Of a stretch of DNA of 13,435 nt, positions 7,079-13,435 are shown one piece after another. The position numbers and the translations under genes are program-made. Source of the stretch: Rhodospirillales bacterium. GTDB taxonomy: Bacteria > Pseudomonadota > Alphaproteobacteria > SMXQ01. The stretch covers positions 1 to 13,435 of the forward strand of contig JAHEKA010000023.1 of NCBI GenBank assembly GCA_024638585.1. Reading direction: 5' to 3'. Under the pieces are notes generated by a model. It was not told the DNA's origin. It searched no databases and worked only from the letters and a program-made list of their open reading frames with translations. Within the stretch, counting starts at the first letter, position 1, and each line of letters starts with the position of its first letter.

Positions 7079-7910
7079 GGCGCCACTTCCTGAGCCGGTG
7101 ATTGATCCAGATCGCCCCCTGGTCGACCAAGGGCGCAAAGATGCTGCCGATCAGGCAGGCGAAGACGACCGCGCGGGCCGAAAAGGATCCATTTGCCGCG
7201 CCCAGCGCGGCCATGGCGCCGACGGCGGCGCCGTAAATCCAGCGCCCGCCATTGGTCGAAGGCGCGGAGACCGGATCGCCGGCCAGGAACACCACGGCGA
7301 AGGCGAAGCTGCCGGCCAGCACCTGTTCGGTGGCGGGCATCCCGCCCTTGGCCAGCAGGACGGCCCCGGCGCCGATCAATGCGGCGGCCACGATGCGCCA
7401 ATTGACGAAGCCCAACGCCATCAGGGCGAGCCCCCCCGGCGCCACCACCGCCCAACCCATGATGCCCCCCTTGTCGTAACCGCCGTCCGGAAAGGAAAAC
7501 ATCAGGAACGCCAGCGCCAGGGCGGCGGTGTTGACGAAATTGCGCCCATAGCCGCCGAAAACCTGTTCGCCGATCACCACGGCAAAGGAAACCGCCAGCG
7601 CGATCTGCCAAAGCGGCGCCGTGCCCGGCACCATGACGGCAACAATCAGGGCGGTGACGGCCCCGCTTGCGCAAAACGGCAGGCGGCGCCATCGGGCGAA
7701 GACGCCCTGCCAGGCTGCGGCAGTCACCAGGGCCACGCCAAGCACGCCCGCAAGCGAAAGGCCGCCGCCGACGGCCGCGAGCCCAAGCGGCGGTAGCAGC
7801 GCCGCGATCTGGGCCCAGATGATGCGATCGGTGTTCCAGAACCCGCGCAGGTGAGGTGCCGCTTCGGTGACCGGGAAGGATAGGTTGGCCCTGAAGGGAA
7901 GGCGCGCCAT
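7065..7910 (-). CDS. nqrB: Na+-NQR subunit B, compact form lacking the FMN-attachment segment
   Basis: The 281-aa membrane protein is clearly NqrB rather than RnfD: GEQVFGGYGRNFVNTA (114-129), WRIVAAALIGA (171-181), GDPVSAPSTNGGRWIYG (211-227) and the LVDQ near the end (261-264) all match. Vibrio NqrB is about 410 aa. Three parts are shorter here: the N-terminal cytoplasmic stretch, the loop between the first two helices, and the segment after FLMFSFP (135-141). In Vibrio that last segment carries the SGAT threonine holding FMN. Here FSFP runs within about 25 residues into GFVNWRIV, with no SGAT or related motif anywhere in the protein. Both flanks stay in one frame, so this is not a simple frameshift. 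Acidic residues matching Vibrio D346 (D212) and D397 (D263) are kept; the one matching E144 is Q68. The start overlaps the nqrA stop as TGATG. Confidence 0.92.
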   Translation of the reverse strand: MARLPFRANLSFPVTEAAPHLRGFWNTDRIIWAQIAALLPPLGLAAVGGGLSLAGVLGVALVTAAAWQGVFARWRRLPFCASGAVTALIVAVMVPGTAPLWQIALAVSFAVVIGEQVFGGYGRNFVNTAALALAFLMFSFPDGGYDKGGIMGWAVVAPGGLALMALGFVNWRIVAAALIGAGAVLLAKGGMPATEQVLAGSFAFAVVFLAGDPVSAPSTNGGRWIYGAAVGAMAALGAANGSFSARAVVFACLIGSIFAPLVDQGAIWINHRLRKWRHGRA

Positions 7911-9193
7911 CAGCTCTCTCCCGCGATTTCGTCGAGTACTGCGCGCAGCATCGGCCCGTATTCACCGCGGCCGGGGCAAAGATAGCTCAGCAGTGCCAGG
8001 TCTTCTTCCACCAGTTCCAGGCATCCGAGCCGTGCGGCGGTTTCCCGGTCGCCGACGCTGAGCGCGCGCAATAGCGGCACCGGCAAGAGATCGAGCGGCA
8101 TTGCCCGGTCCATGGCGGCGATGGGGATGAGCGGTCCGGGCGCGCCTTCCAGCGCGGTGCTGGCGGGGCGCGCGAAGGGGCCCGTCCCCGGCGCGTCCCA
8201 GGCTTCGGGAAGGACAGAGACCTGAAGGTGATGGCGCGAAAGGAAAGGTGCCGTGTGGCCCGACAGAACCGATCCCGAAATCACGCGCATGTCTCCGTCT
8301 TCGACCCGCCCCGCTGCGATGTCTGCGAGACTGGCGCCGAGGGCGACGCGGCAGAGCTGAGGGTTGCGCACCCCCGGGCCGGCCAGGGAGATAACCCGGT
8401 CCATCCAGGGCGTTCCGGTCTGAATCAGCCGGCCCATGGAGATGACGTCCTGGTAATCGAGGTGCCAGACCACCTCGCTCGCGCCGGCCGGATGGAGGAA
8501 ATGGATATGGGTGCCGGGCAAGCCGGCGGGGTGGGGCCCGGCGAATTCCACTGCGTTCTCTGCAAGTTTTGGCCCCGGGGCCTGGCAGACATGGACCGGC
8601 CCGTCGGTCAAACGTGCGATCAATTCGAGGCCGGTGGCAAAGTCGCTCTCGTATCCGGCGATCACGACCGCTGCATCGGCGGCGAGCGGCTCACTCGACA
8701 TGGCGGTGACGAAGATGGCCTCGGGCGTGTCGCCGGGATCGGGAATGCGCCCGAAGGGCCGGGTCCGGAATGCGGGCCAGAGCCCGCTCTCGAGAAGCGT
8801 TGCCGCTACCGCATCCCGCCCGGCGGCCGACCCCGGCAGGGTAAACTCGCGAGTTTCAATCCCGTCACGCTGGATGGTCACGCATTGTTGGGTCCTCGCC
8901 GTGCTGCGGGAGATGATTTGCGTTATCGTCCCCGCGATCGGGGCAGTGAAGGCGATTTCCGGGCGCCTGCGGTCGGTGAACAGCGTTTCCCCGGCGGCAA
9001 CCCGGTCGCCGATTGCCACGGCCATGGCCGGATGCACATCGGGATAGTCGTCCACCATCAGCCCGCAGGTGTCCGCCGATATTTGTTCGCCGACGGTCTG
9101 GCGTGGCGCCCCGGGAATCGCGACATCGAGCCCGCGGCGGATGCGAATGCGCTCCCTCTTGCGGGGGTTGATCCGAAGGAGACGGTCAAGCAT
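7910..9193 (-). CDS. nqrA: Na+-NQR subunit A
   Basis: NqrA (427 aa; Vibrio about 446) is the soluble cytoplasmic subunit associated with quinone binding. Family landmarks in order: RRGLDVAIPGAP (19-30); a lipoyl/barrel-sandwich-like region with VAIGDRVAAGETLF and FTAPIAGTITQI (59-93); FVTAMSSEPLAAD (161-173); GTHIHFLHP (227-235); and CPGRGEYGPML (406-416) near the C-terminus. The start ATG at 9193 lies 6 nt after the aminotransferase stop. No strong Shine-Dalgarno is visible, so translation may depend on coupling to that upstream gene. Residues 1-18 precede the usual family start and are basic. Confidence 0.95.
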   Translation of the reverse strand: MLDRLLRINPRKRERIRIRRGLDVAIPGAPRQTVGEQISADTCGLMVDDYPDVHPAMAVAIGDRVAAGETLFTDRRRPEIAFTAPIAGTITQIISRSTARTQQCVTIQRDGIETREFTLPGSAAGRDAVAATLLESGLWPAFRTRPFGRIPDPGDTPEAIFVTAMSSEPLAADAAVVIAGYESDFATGLELIARLTDGPVHVCQAPGPKLAENAVEFAGPHPAGLPGTHIHFLHPAGASEVVWHLDYQDVISMGRLIQTGTPWMDRVISLAGPGVRNPQLCRVALGASLADIAAGRVEDGDMRVISGSVLSGHTAPFLSRHHLQVSVLPEAWDAPGTGPFARPASTALEGAPGPLIPIAAMDRAMPLDLLPVPLLRALSVGDRETAARLGCLELVEEDLALLSYLCPGRGEYGPMLRAVLDEIAGES

Positions 9194-9199
9194 CGCCAG

Positions 9200-10375
9200 T
9201 CATCGTCCGAAATACGCCTCGATGTGGTCGAAGGCGGCGTTGATGGTGTCGTCCTCGACGCAGAACGCCATCCGCACGTGGTGTTCGCCGGCCGGGCCGA
9301 ACGCCCGGCCCGGGGTCACCGTGACTTTTGCGTGCTCCAGCAGCGTCAGGGCAAATTCGAGAGAATCAGTGTGGTCAGCGAGGATTCGCGGGAAAATGTA
9401 ATAGGCGCCTTCCGGAGGACAATAGGAAAATACGTGGGGGACACGATCGAGCCGCTCGGAGATCAACGCCCTGCGCCGCGCCAGCGTCTCGCGGAAGGCG
9501 GGCAGGTGGATCGCGGGTTTGGTCAGGGCCGCCAATGCCGCCACCTGGGAGATGCGGGGCGGGCAGATGATGGTGGCGTCCTGAACCTTGAGCGCCTCGT
9601 GCTTCAGGGCCTCCGGGATCACCATGTAGCCCACGCGCCAACCGCTCATGGCATGAGCCTTGGAGAAGGTGAAGAGGTAGGCGACATGGCCGGCCAGTTC
9701 CGGCAGCGTGGCGAGGTCGAAGAAAGGCGCGGCGTCGTCATAGATGAAATGGCAATAGGGATCGTCGATCAGGATCAGGAGTCCGTGTTCGCGAGCGATC
9801 TCGCCGGCACGCCGCAGGGCTTCTTCCCGAAGAATGCGCCCGGTCGGATTGGATGGCGAGACCAGCACGACGGCCTTGGTTCGATCCGTCACCAGCCCGG
9901 AAAGGGCGTCTGGGTCGAGGGACCACCCGTCGTCCTCTTTCATGGTCCAATAGACCGGCACGCCCCCGCACAGCTGGATCTGCTGGATATGGGAGGCGAA
10001 ACCGGGATCGGTGACGACGACCTCGTCGCCGTCGTCCAGGAGGGCGTGAAACAGGGTATTGAGGCCCTGAATGTTGCCGGCGGTGACGATAACCTCGCGG
10101 TCGGGATCGATCGCGCGGCCGGCGGTCTTGCCGTGGGATTCGGCAATGGCGGCGCGCAGCTCGGGCAATCCGTCCGGCAAGGAATACTTGCCGATCTCCG
10201 TATCGCGCTGCATTTCCCAGGCGACGCTTTCGCGAATATGGGCGGGGGTCCGGAACGTGGGCACGCCCCATGTCAGTGAAGCGGCCCCTTCGACGCGGGC
10301 GCTTCGCATCGCCATTTCCTTGATGGCGGAGATGGCGATGGACGACACCCGGCGGGAGACCCAGGCGTTGGTCAC
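9200..10375 (-). CDS. Class I/II PLP-dependent aminotransferase
   Basis: This fold-type I aminotransferase is 391 aa from a GTG at 10375, which has GAGG about 6 nt upstream. Visible signature residues are SPSNPTGR (173-180) with the PLP-contacting N176, D204 and Y207 in LIDDPY, the Schiff-base lysine K239 in TFSKAHAMSGWRVGY, and R368 in HHVRMAF as the substrate-carboxylate arginine. It resembles the broad aspartate/aromatic aminotransferase group; the amino-acid substrate cannot be told from the sequence. The stop lies 6 nt before nqrA on the same strand, so it is probably the first gene of the Na+-NQR transcript. That is not a usual partner. The open frame continues upstream to 11197, across the methyltransferase, but that part is antisense to a real gene. 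Confidence 0.9.
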   Translation of the reverse strand: MTNAWVSRRVSSIAISAIKEMAMRSARVEGAASLTWGVPTFRTPAHIRESVAWEMQRDTEIGKYSLPDGLPELRAAIAESHGKTAGRAIDPDREVIVTAGNIQGLNTLFHALLDDGDEVVVTDPGFASHIQQIQLCGGVPVYWTMKEDDGWSLDPDALSGLVTDRTKAVVLVSPSNPTGRILREEALRRAGEIAREHGLLILIDDPYCHFIYDDAAPFFDLATLPELAGHVAYLFTFSKAHAMSGWRVGYMVIPEALKHEALKVQDATIICPPRISQVAALAALTKPAIHLPAFRETLARRRALISERLDRVPHVFSYCPPEGAYYIFPRILADHTDSLEFALTLLEHAKVTVTPGRAFGPAGEHHVRMAFCVEDDTINAAFDHIEAYFGR

Positions 10376-10459
10376 ATTCAACCTCGCGACTTGTGTTTGT
10401 CGGTCACGGTATCGGCGCCGAGGGACCTCCGCCGTCCTCCCCCGCGCCGCTCTGGTTCT

Positions 10460-10488
10460 AAGATAGCGGCTCGGCGGGACCTTGTCTT
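10460..10488 (-). promoter_or_regulatory. Candidate promoter of the aminotransferase-nqr operon
   Basis: On the minus strand AAGACA (10488-10483) and TATCTT (10465-10460) are separated by 17 bp, a 4-of-6 match to each sigma-70 hexamer. This would give a leader of about 75-80 nt before the GTG at 10375. It is the best candidate in the only gap large enough for an operon promoter, but the match is moderate. Confidence 0.3.
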
Positions 10489-10595
10489 CCCGGACTCTGG
10501 GGCGTCGTGAGGAAGCGAAGCCATTTCCAGGCGTTTCCAATCCTTTGTGGGCCTGCGCCGGGATCGGACCGGGAACGGAAAGCACGGCGCGAAAG

Positions 10596-10624
10596 CTTGT
10601 CCGGCCCCTGACATGCTCTAAGAT
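10596..10624 (+). promoter_or_regulatory. Promoter of the methyltransferase gene, first copy of a paired promoter block
   Basis: CTTGTC (10596-10601), a 17-bp spacer, then TAAGAT (10619-10624) form a good housekeeping-type promoter. Transcription would start near 10631. The same layout, with most of the spacer and the following bases shared (CCTGAC, ATGC, TAAGAT, CCGC), recurs before the glycosyltransferase at 11568-11596. Recurrence at two gene starts supports it being real. Confidence 0.55.
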
Positions 10625-10671
10625 CGCCGCTTGTGGCCAATGGTGGGAATGTCTCGGGACGGGTCGGATCA

Positions 10672-11556
10672 GTGGCGGACAGGGCATCGAGACTGCGGGC
10701 CATGGTCCCTTGGTGGGCGAAGATCGCCGCCAAGCTTGTGCTTGCCAGGCTGCCTGTCTCCGGTGGGACCTGGCAGCGGCTTGGGGTGTTTTCCCCGGGC
10801 GGAATGCTGGAAGCGGACTACGCGATCGCCGTCTTCGAACGCCATTATAAGGGAGCCGGCGCACCCGGGCCCGGATTCTCCTTTCTCGAACTGGGACCGG
10901 GCGATTCGCTTGCCAGTGCCGTGATCGGCCGGGCCTATGGGGCGGCTCAAAGCTGGCTGATCGATCAAGGCTCCTACGTGTCCCGGGACCCGGCGGTCTA
11001 TGACCGGCTGATCGCCGAATTACGCCGGCGCACGACACCTGGTACCTTGCCGGACGATCTCGCGTTCGAAGACCTTGAGGGCTTGCTTCGGGCCTGCGGC
11101 GCGGAATACCACGACCAGGGGCTCGCCAGCCTCGCCCGCATCCCCGATGGGGCCTGCGACATGGTGTTCTCCCAGGCGGTGCTTGAGCATGTTCCACGGG
11201 AGGATTTCACCACTCTTGGACGTGAGCTCTATCGCCTGCTCAAACCCGGCGGGGTTGCCACTCATGCCATCGATTTCAGGGACCATCTCGGCGGCGGGTT
11301 GAACAATCTCCGGTTTTCACCGGGACTGTGGGAGGCGCCCTGGTTCGCCAGGCGTTCGGGGTTTTATACCAATCGGCTCCGCCTCTCGGAGATGTGCGAT
11401 GCCTTCCATGGAGCCGGTTTCGACGTCGAGATTGGGGAGAAGCGCGCCTGGGACCGGTTGCCCCTGCCGCACGGCGCGCTTCACCCCGCCTTCCGATCAC
11501 TCGAGGACGACGACCTCCTGACCCGCTCGGCCTTCGTGCGCCTTAGCAAGCCGTAA
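10672..11556 (+). CDS. Class I SAM-dependent methyltransferase
   Basis: This predicted soluble methyltransferase is 294 aa from a GTG at 10672. Motif I is LELGPGDS (72-79). The post-I/motif IV region is DMVFSQAVLEHVPR (163-176), followed by LLKPGGVATH (189-198), the usual Methyltransf_11-type pattern. The N-terminus VPWWAKIAAKLVLARLP precedes the Rossmann core. The acceptor is unknown; its glycosyltransferase neighbour suggests a sugar or surface glycan. The start is uncertain. The frame also has a GTG at 10633, but that would lie practically at the predicted transcription start, and an ATG at 10702. It ends 89 nt before the glycosyltransferase, which has its own promoter. Confidence 0.85.
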   Translation: MADRASRLRAMVPWWAKIAAKLVLARLPVSGGTWQRLGVFSPGGMLEADYAIAVFERHYKGAGAPGPGFSFLELGPGDSLASAVIGRAYGAAQSWLIDQGSYVSRDPAVYDRLIAELRRRTTPGTLPDDLAFEDLEGLLRACGAEYHDQGLASLARIPDGACDMVFSQAVLEHVPREDFTTLGRELYRLLKPGGVATHAIDFRDHLGGGLNNLRFSPGLWEAPWFARRSGFYTNRLRLSEMCDAFHGAGFDVEIGEKRAWDRLPLPHGALHPAFRSLEDDDLLTRSAFVRLSKP

Positions 11557-11567
11557 TTGCGGCCGTC

Positions 11568-11596
11568 CTTGCCCCGGCCTGACCATGCATTAAGAT
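11568..11596 (+). promoter_or_regulatory. Promoter of the glycosyltransferase gene, second copy of the paired promoter block
   Basis: CTTGCC (11568-11573), a 17-bp spacer, then TAAGAT (11591-11596) match the block at 10596-10624 in hexamers, spacing and much of the spacer (CCGGCCTGACCATGC versus CGGCCCCTGACATGC). Transcription would start near 11603, about 43 nt before the GTG at 11646. A GGAGGGG ribosome site lies at about 11628-11634. Confidence 0.55.
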
Positions 11597-11645
11597 TGGC
11601 CGCGTCCGCGGGCCTTGCCGCTGGCCTGGAGGGGAAACCGTTACC

Positions 11646-12821
11646 GTGAAGGTTGTGCATCTGATAACCGGTCTTCGGGTCGGCGGGGCGGAAACCATGC
11701 TTCTCAAGCTGCTGACGCGGTTCCGGGAGGCTGGCGGCCCTGAAGGCGAGGTGATCAACCTGTCCGTCATTGGCCCCATGGCCGCACCGATTGCCGCGCT
11801 CGGCGTTCCCCTAACCTCGCTCGCCATGTCGTCCGGCTTCGGTGCGTTTTTCAAGCTGCCGCGCCTGAGGTCGGCGATCAATGAGGCCCGGCCCGATATC
11901 GTCCAGACCTGGATGTATCATGCCAACCTGATGGGGGCCTTGGCCCTCCGCGGCCGGCACCGGCCCCCGCTAATCTGGGGGTTGCGCCAGACCGGCCTGG
12001 ATCCGCGACTGAGCAAGCGGCGCACGGCCCTGGTAGCGCGTGCCGGGGCCCGGCTTTCGGGGCGCGTTCCCGATCGCATCGTCTGTGTCTCCCAATCGGC
12101 ACGCGATCATCATGTCGCCATGGGCTACGACGCCACCAAGATGGTGGTGATCCCCAACGGTTTCGATCTTGATGTGTTCCGCCCCGATCCCGAGGCCCGG
12201 CGCGCGGTGCGGGCCGAGATCGGAGTGGCCGAAGACAGGCCGGTGGTGGGCCTGGTGGCGCGGCTGGATCCGCAGAAGGACCATGGTAATTTTCTCGCCG
12301 CCGCCGGGATCGTCGCTCGGCGCTGGCCCCAGGCGGTCTTCGTCCTCTGCGGCCACGGGACGGAAGACACCAATGCGGGTCTTGGTGGCAGGATCGCCGC
12401 GTCTGGGTTGACGAGCGATCAGGTGCGGCGGCTTGGTGTCCGCAGCGATGTCCCGCGCCTCACCGCGGCGTTTGACCTGGCGGTGTCGTCTTCGGCGTTC
12501 GGCGAAGGATTCTCCAATGCGCTGGGCGAGGCGCTCTGTTGTGCCGTGCCCGTGGTGGCCACCGACGTGGGCGAGGCGCGGACGATCGTCGGCCAAGAAG
12601 GCCGGGTGGTGCCGCCCGCCGAGCCGGAGGCCCTGGCCGCCGCCATGGCCGAACTGCTGGCCCTGGAAGCGCCCGCCCGCCGGAAATTGGGCCAAGCGGG
12701 CCGCCAACGGATGGCTCAGGAGTACGGGCTTGGCGCAATCGCAGGCCGCTATCGAGCCCTTTATGACGAGGTGCTGGCGTCCGGGGCTGCCGGCACCGAG
12801 GCGTCCGGCGTCACAGGATAA
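11646..12821 (+). CDS. GT4-family glycosyltransferase (GT-B fold)
   Basis: This 391-aa cytoplasmic or membrane-associated retaining glycosyltransferase starts at GTG 11646. That gives the textbook N-terminus MKVVHLITGLRVGGAETML with the GGAE loop at 13-16. The C-terminal nucleotide-sugar domain shows IPNGFDLDVF (169-178), ARLDPQKDH (205-213) and the E-x7-E pair E287/E295 within SAFGEGFSNALGEAL. All landmarks of family GT4 (Glycos_transf_1) are present. Donor and acceptor are unknown; capsule, LPS or exopolysaccharide assembly is the common context and fits the adjacent methyltransferase. The gene ends in TAA at 12819-12821, overlapping the convergent RTX gene by 11 bp. Confidence 0.92.
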   Translation: MKVVHLITGLRVGGAETMLLKLLTRFREAGGPEGEVINLSVIGPMAAPIAALGVPLTSLAMSSGFGAFFKLPRLRSAINEARPDIVQTWMYHANLMGALALRGRHRPPLIWGLRQTGLDPRLSKRRTALVARAGARLSGRVPDRIVCVSQSARDHHVAMGYDATKMVVIPNGFDLDVFRPDPEARRAVRAEIGVAEDRPVVGLVARLDPQKDHGNFLAAAGIVARRWPQAVFVLCGHGTEDTNAGLGGRIAASGLTSDQVRRLGVRSDVPRLTAAFDLAVSSSAFGEGFSNALGEALCCAVPVVATDVGEARTIVGQEGRVVPPAEPEALAAAMAELLALEAPARRKLGQAGRQRMAQEYGLGAIAGRYRALYDEVLASGAAGTEASGVTG

Positions 12822-13435
12822 AATCGGTGCCCTGGTTGAGGTCTGTGGCGGTAATGCCGGCCAGCGTCACGGTATCGCCGGTGATCAGGTTGGTGATGAC
12901 GGTGTCGGCGCCGGCCTGGGCGATGTCGAGGTCGGTGAACAAGAGGCTCTGGCTGGAGTAATCCAACACGTCCTCGGCCGAAAGGCCGGCGGTGAAGTCG
13001 TCGATGCGGTCGTCGCCGCTGCCGGCGTCGAGGACGAAGCGGTCGTTGCCGGCATGGCCGATCATGATGTCGTCGCCGCCGAAGCCCCGGATCTCGTCGT
13101 CACCCACAAGGCCCAGCAAGATATTATCCCCGCCGTCGCCCCAGATCAGGTCGTTGAAGTTGGACCCCGTGATGTTCTCGATGCCGCCGAAGGTCTCGAT
13201 CCCACCGAAACCGTTGAGGCCGGTGCCGGACGACAGGTTGATGGTCACGCCTGCGGGCGCGAAGGTGAACTCCATGGTGTCGGAGCCGAGGCCCCCATCG
13301 ACGAAGTTGTTGCCGCCGAAGCCACGGAGGTCATCGTCCCCGTCGCGGCCGCGGAGCGTGTTGTCTCCAGCGTCACCCCAGATTAGGTCGTCGAACTCCG
13401 ATCCCGTCACGTTCTCGATGCCGCCGAAGGTCTCG
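12811..13435 (-). CDS. RTX / hemolysin-type calcium-binding repeat protein, C-terminal part
   Basis: The minus-strand frame is open to the window end, so the N-terminal part lies outside; 207 residues are visible. They contain glycine/aspartate-rich nonapeptide-like repeats (for example GDAGDNTLRG, GRDGDDDLRG, GDGGDNILLG, GFGGDDIMIG, GHAGNDRFV), which form calcium-bound parallel beta-rolls. A 79-residue unit with FGGIEN(I/V)TGS(N/E)F(N/D)DLIWGD occurs twice. The last 60 residues, from about DDRIDDFTAG to TDFIL, lack cysteine and end in hydrophobic residues, like the secretion signal recognised by type I (ABC/MFP/TolC) exporters. The molecule is therefore probably secreted. No catalytic domain is visible in this part, so toxin, protease, adhesin or S-layer roles cannot be separated. 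Confidence 0.88.
   Translation of the reverse strand, partial: ETFGGIENVTGSEFDDLIWGDAGDNTLRGRDGDDDLRGFGGNNFVDGGLGSDTMEFTFAPAGVTINLSSGTGLNGFGGIETFGGIENITGSNFNDLIWGDGGDNILLGLVGDDEIRGFGGDDIMIGHAGNDRFVLDAGSGDDRIDDFTAGLSAEDVLDYSSQSLLFTDLDIAQAGADTVITNLITGDTVTLAGITATDLNQGTDFIL
13140..13198. repeat. Direct repeat copy A inside the RTX gene
   Basis: This segment, which encodes the FGGIEN / DLIWGD motif block, recurs 237 bp later at 13377-13435. The 25 bases at 13174-13198 are identical to 13411-13435. The 237-bp period equals 79 codons, so it is an in-frame duplication. Confidence 0.75.
13377..13435. repeat. Direct repeat copy B inside the RTX gene
   Basis: Second copy of the segment at 13140-13198. 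It runs to the window end, so further copies may lie outside the window. Confidence 0.75.

Larger units (their letters stand above)
10376..10671. other. Divergent intergenic region between the nqr operon and the methyltransferase
   Basis: This stretch of nearly 300 bp holds promoter candidates pointing both ways (10460-10488 minus; 10596-10624 plus). I see no tRNA, no long inverted repeat and no convincing short gene. The short open frames crossing it have no ribosome site and low-complexity translations rich in R, P and A. Confidence 0.6.

Noticed and set aside
7079..7138. Longer NqrC start at 7138
   Set aside because: It overlaps nqrB more deeply, has no supporting ribosome site, and adds a low-complexity serine/glycine stretch. 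The ATG at 7078 has AGGAAG upstream.
8228..10279. 683-codon plus-strand open frame antisense to nqrA and the aminotransferase
   Set aside because: It is a shadow frame created by GC-rich codon bias. Both genes on the other strand have full family motifs, and the plus-strand translation has no recognisable domain.
10376..11197. N-terminal extension of the aminotransferase frame
   Set aside because: It is antisense to the methyltransferase, and its translation is arginine/proline-rich without any domain.
1..13435. CRISPR arrays, insertion sequences, tRNA/rRNA genes, riboswitches, phage or defence genes
   Set aside because: I looked for regular repeats, terminal inverted repeats, cloverleaf structures and transposase or nuclease motifs, and saw none beyond the RTX coding repeat.

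Overview
The window is GC-rich, densely packed bacterial DNA that looks alphaproteobacterial: high GC, strong third-position GC bias, translationally coupled genes, and a COG2187/COG0645-type kinase. The genus cannot be told from the sequence. About 8.1 kb is one minus-strand operon encoding a Na+-translocating NADH:quinone oxidoreductase (Na+-NQR). It is flanked by unrelated plus-strand genes and ends, on the right, in a polysaccharide/surface-type gene group.

Layout. (1) 1-1050 (+): 3' part of a fused phosphotransferase/P-loop kinase, cut by the window edge. (2) 1169-2242 (+): an exported five-heme c-type cytochrome with two calcium-loop-like motifs, behind its own AT-rich promoter region. 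(3) 10375-2256 (-): ten genes in the order aminotransferase, nqrA, nqrB, nqrC, nqrD, nqrE, nqrF, apbE, nqrM, CBS-domain protein. Genes overlap (ATGA/TGATG) or are separated by at most 12 nt, so they are almost certainly co-transcribed. nqrM (54 codons, 2663-2827) is easily missed by gene callers. (4) 10376-10671: divergent intergenic region with promoter candidates on both strands. (5) 10672-11556 and 11646-12821 (+): a SAM-dependent methyltransferase and a GT4 glycosyltransferase, each preceded by a nearly identical promoter-like block. (6) 12811-13435 (-): C-terminal part of an RTX-type, presumably type I-secreted protein, cut by the window end and overlapping the glycosyltransferase end by 11 bp.

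How it fits together. NqrF takes electrons from NADH through FAD and a [2Fe-2S] cluster. NqrD and NqrE keep the four cysteines that hold the intramembrane iron centre. NqrC keeps the threonine that ApbE flavinylates. NqrA is the quinone-associated subunit, and NqrM is the factor needed to mature the NqrD/E iron centre. The set is therefore complete, with one striking exception. NqrB is only 281 aa (usual about 410), and the segment that should carry the second covalent FMN (the SGAT threonine) is absent, while the rest of the protein aligns in frame. This compact NqrB is the most unusual thing here. It is joined by a three-cysteine NqrM, a CBS-only protein closing the operon, and an aminotransferase opening it. 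I found no sign of a wholly new system such as a defence island, CRISPR array, mobile element or retron, and no tRNA or rRNA.
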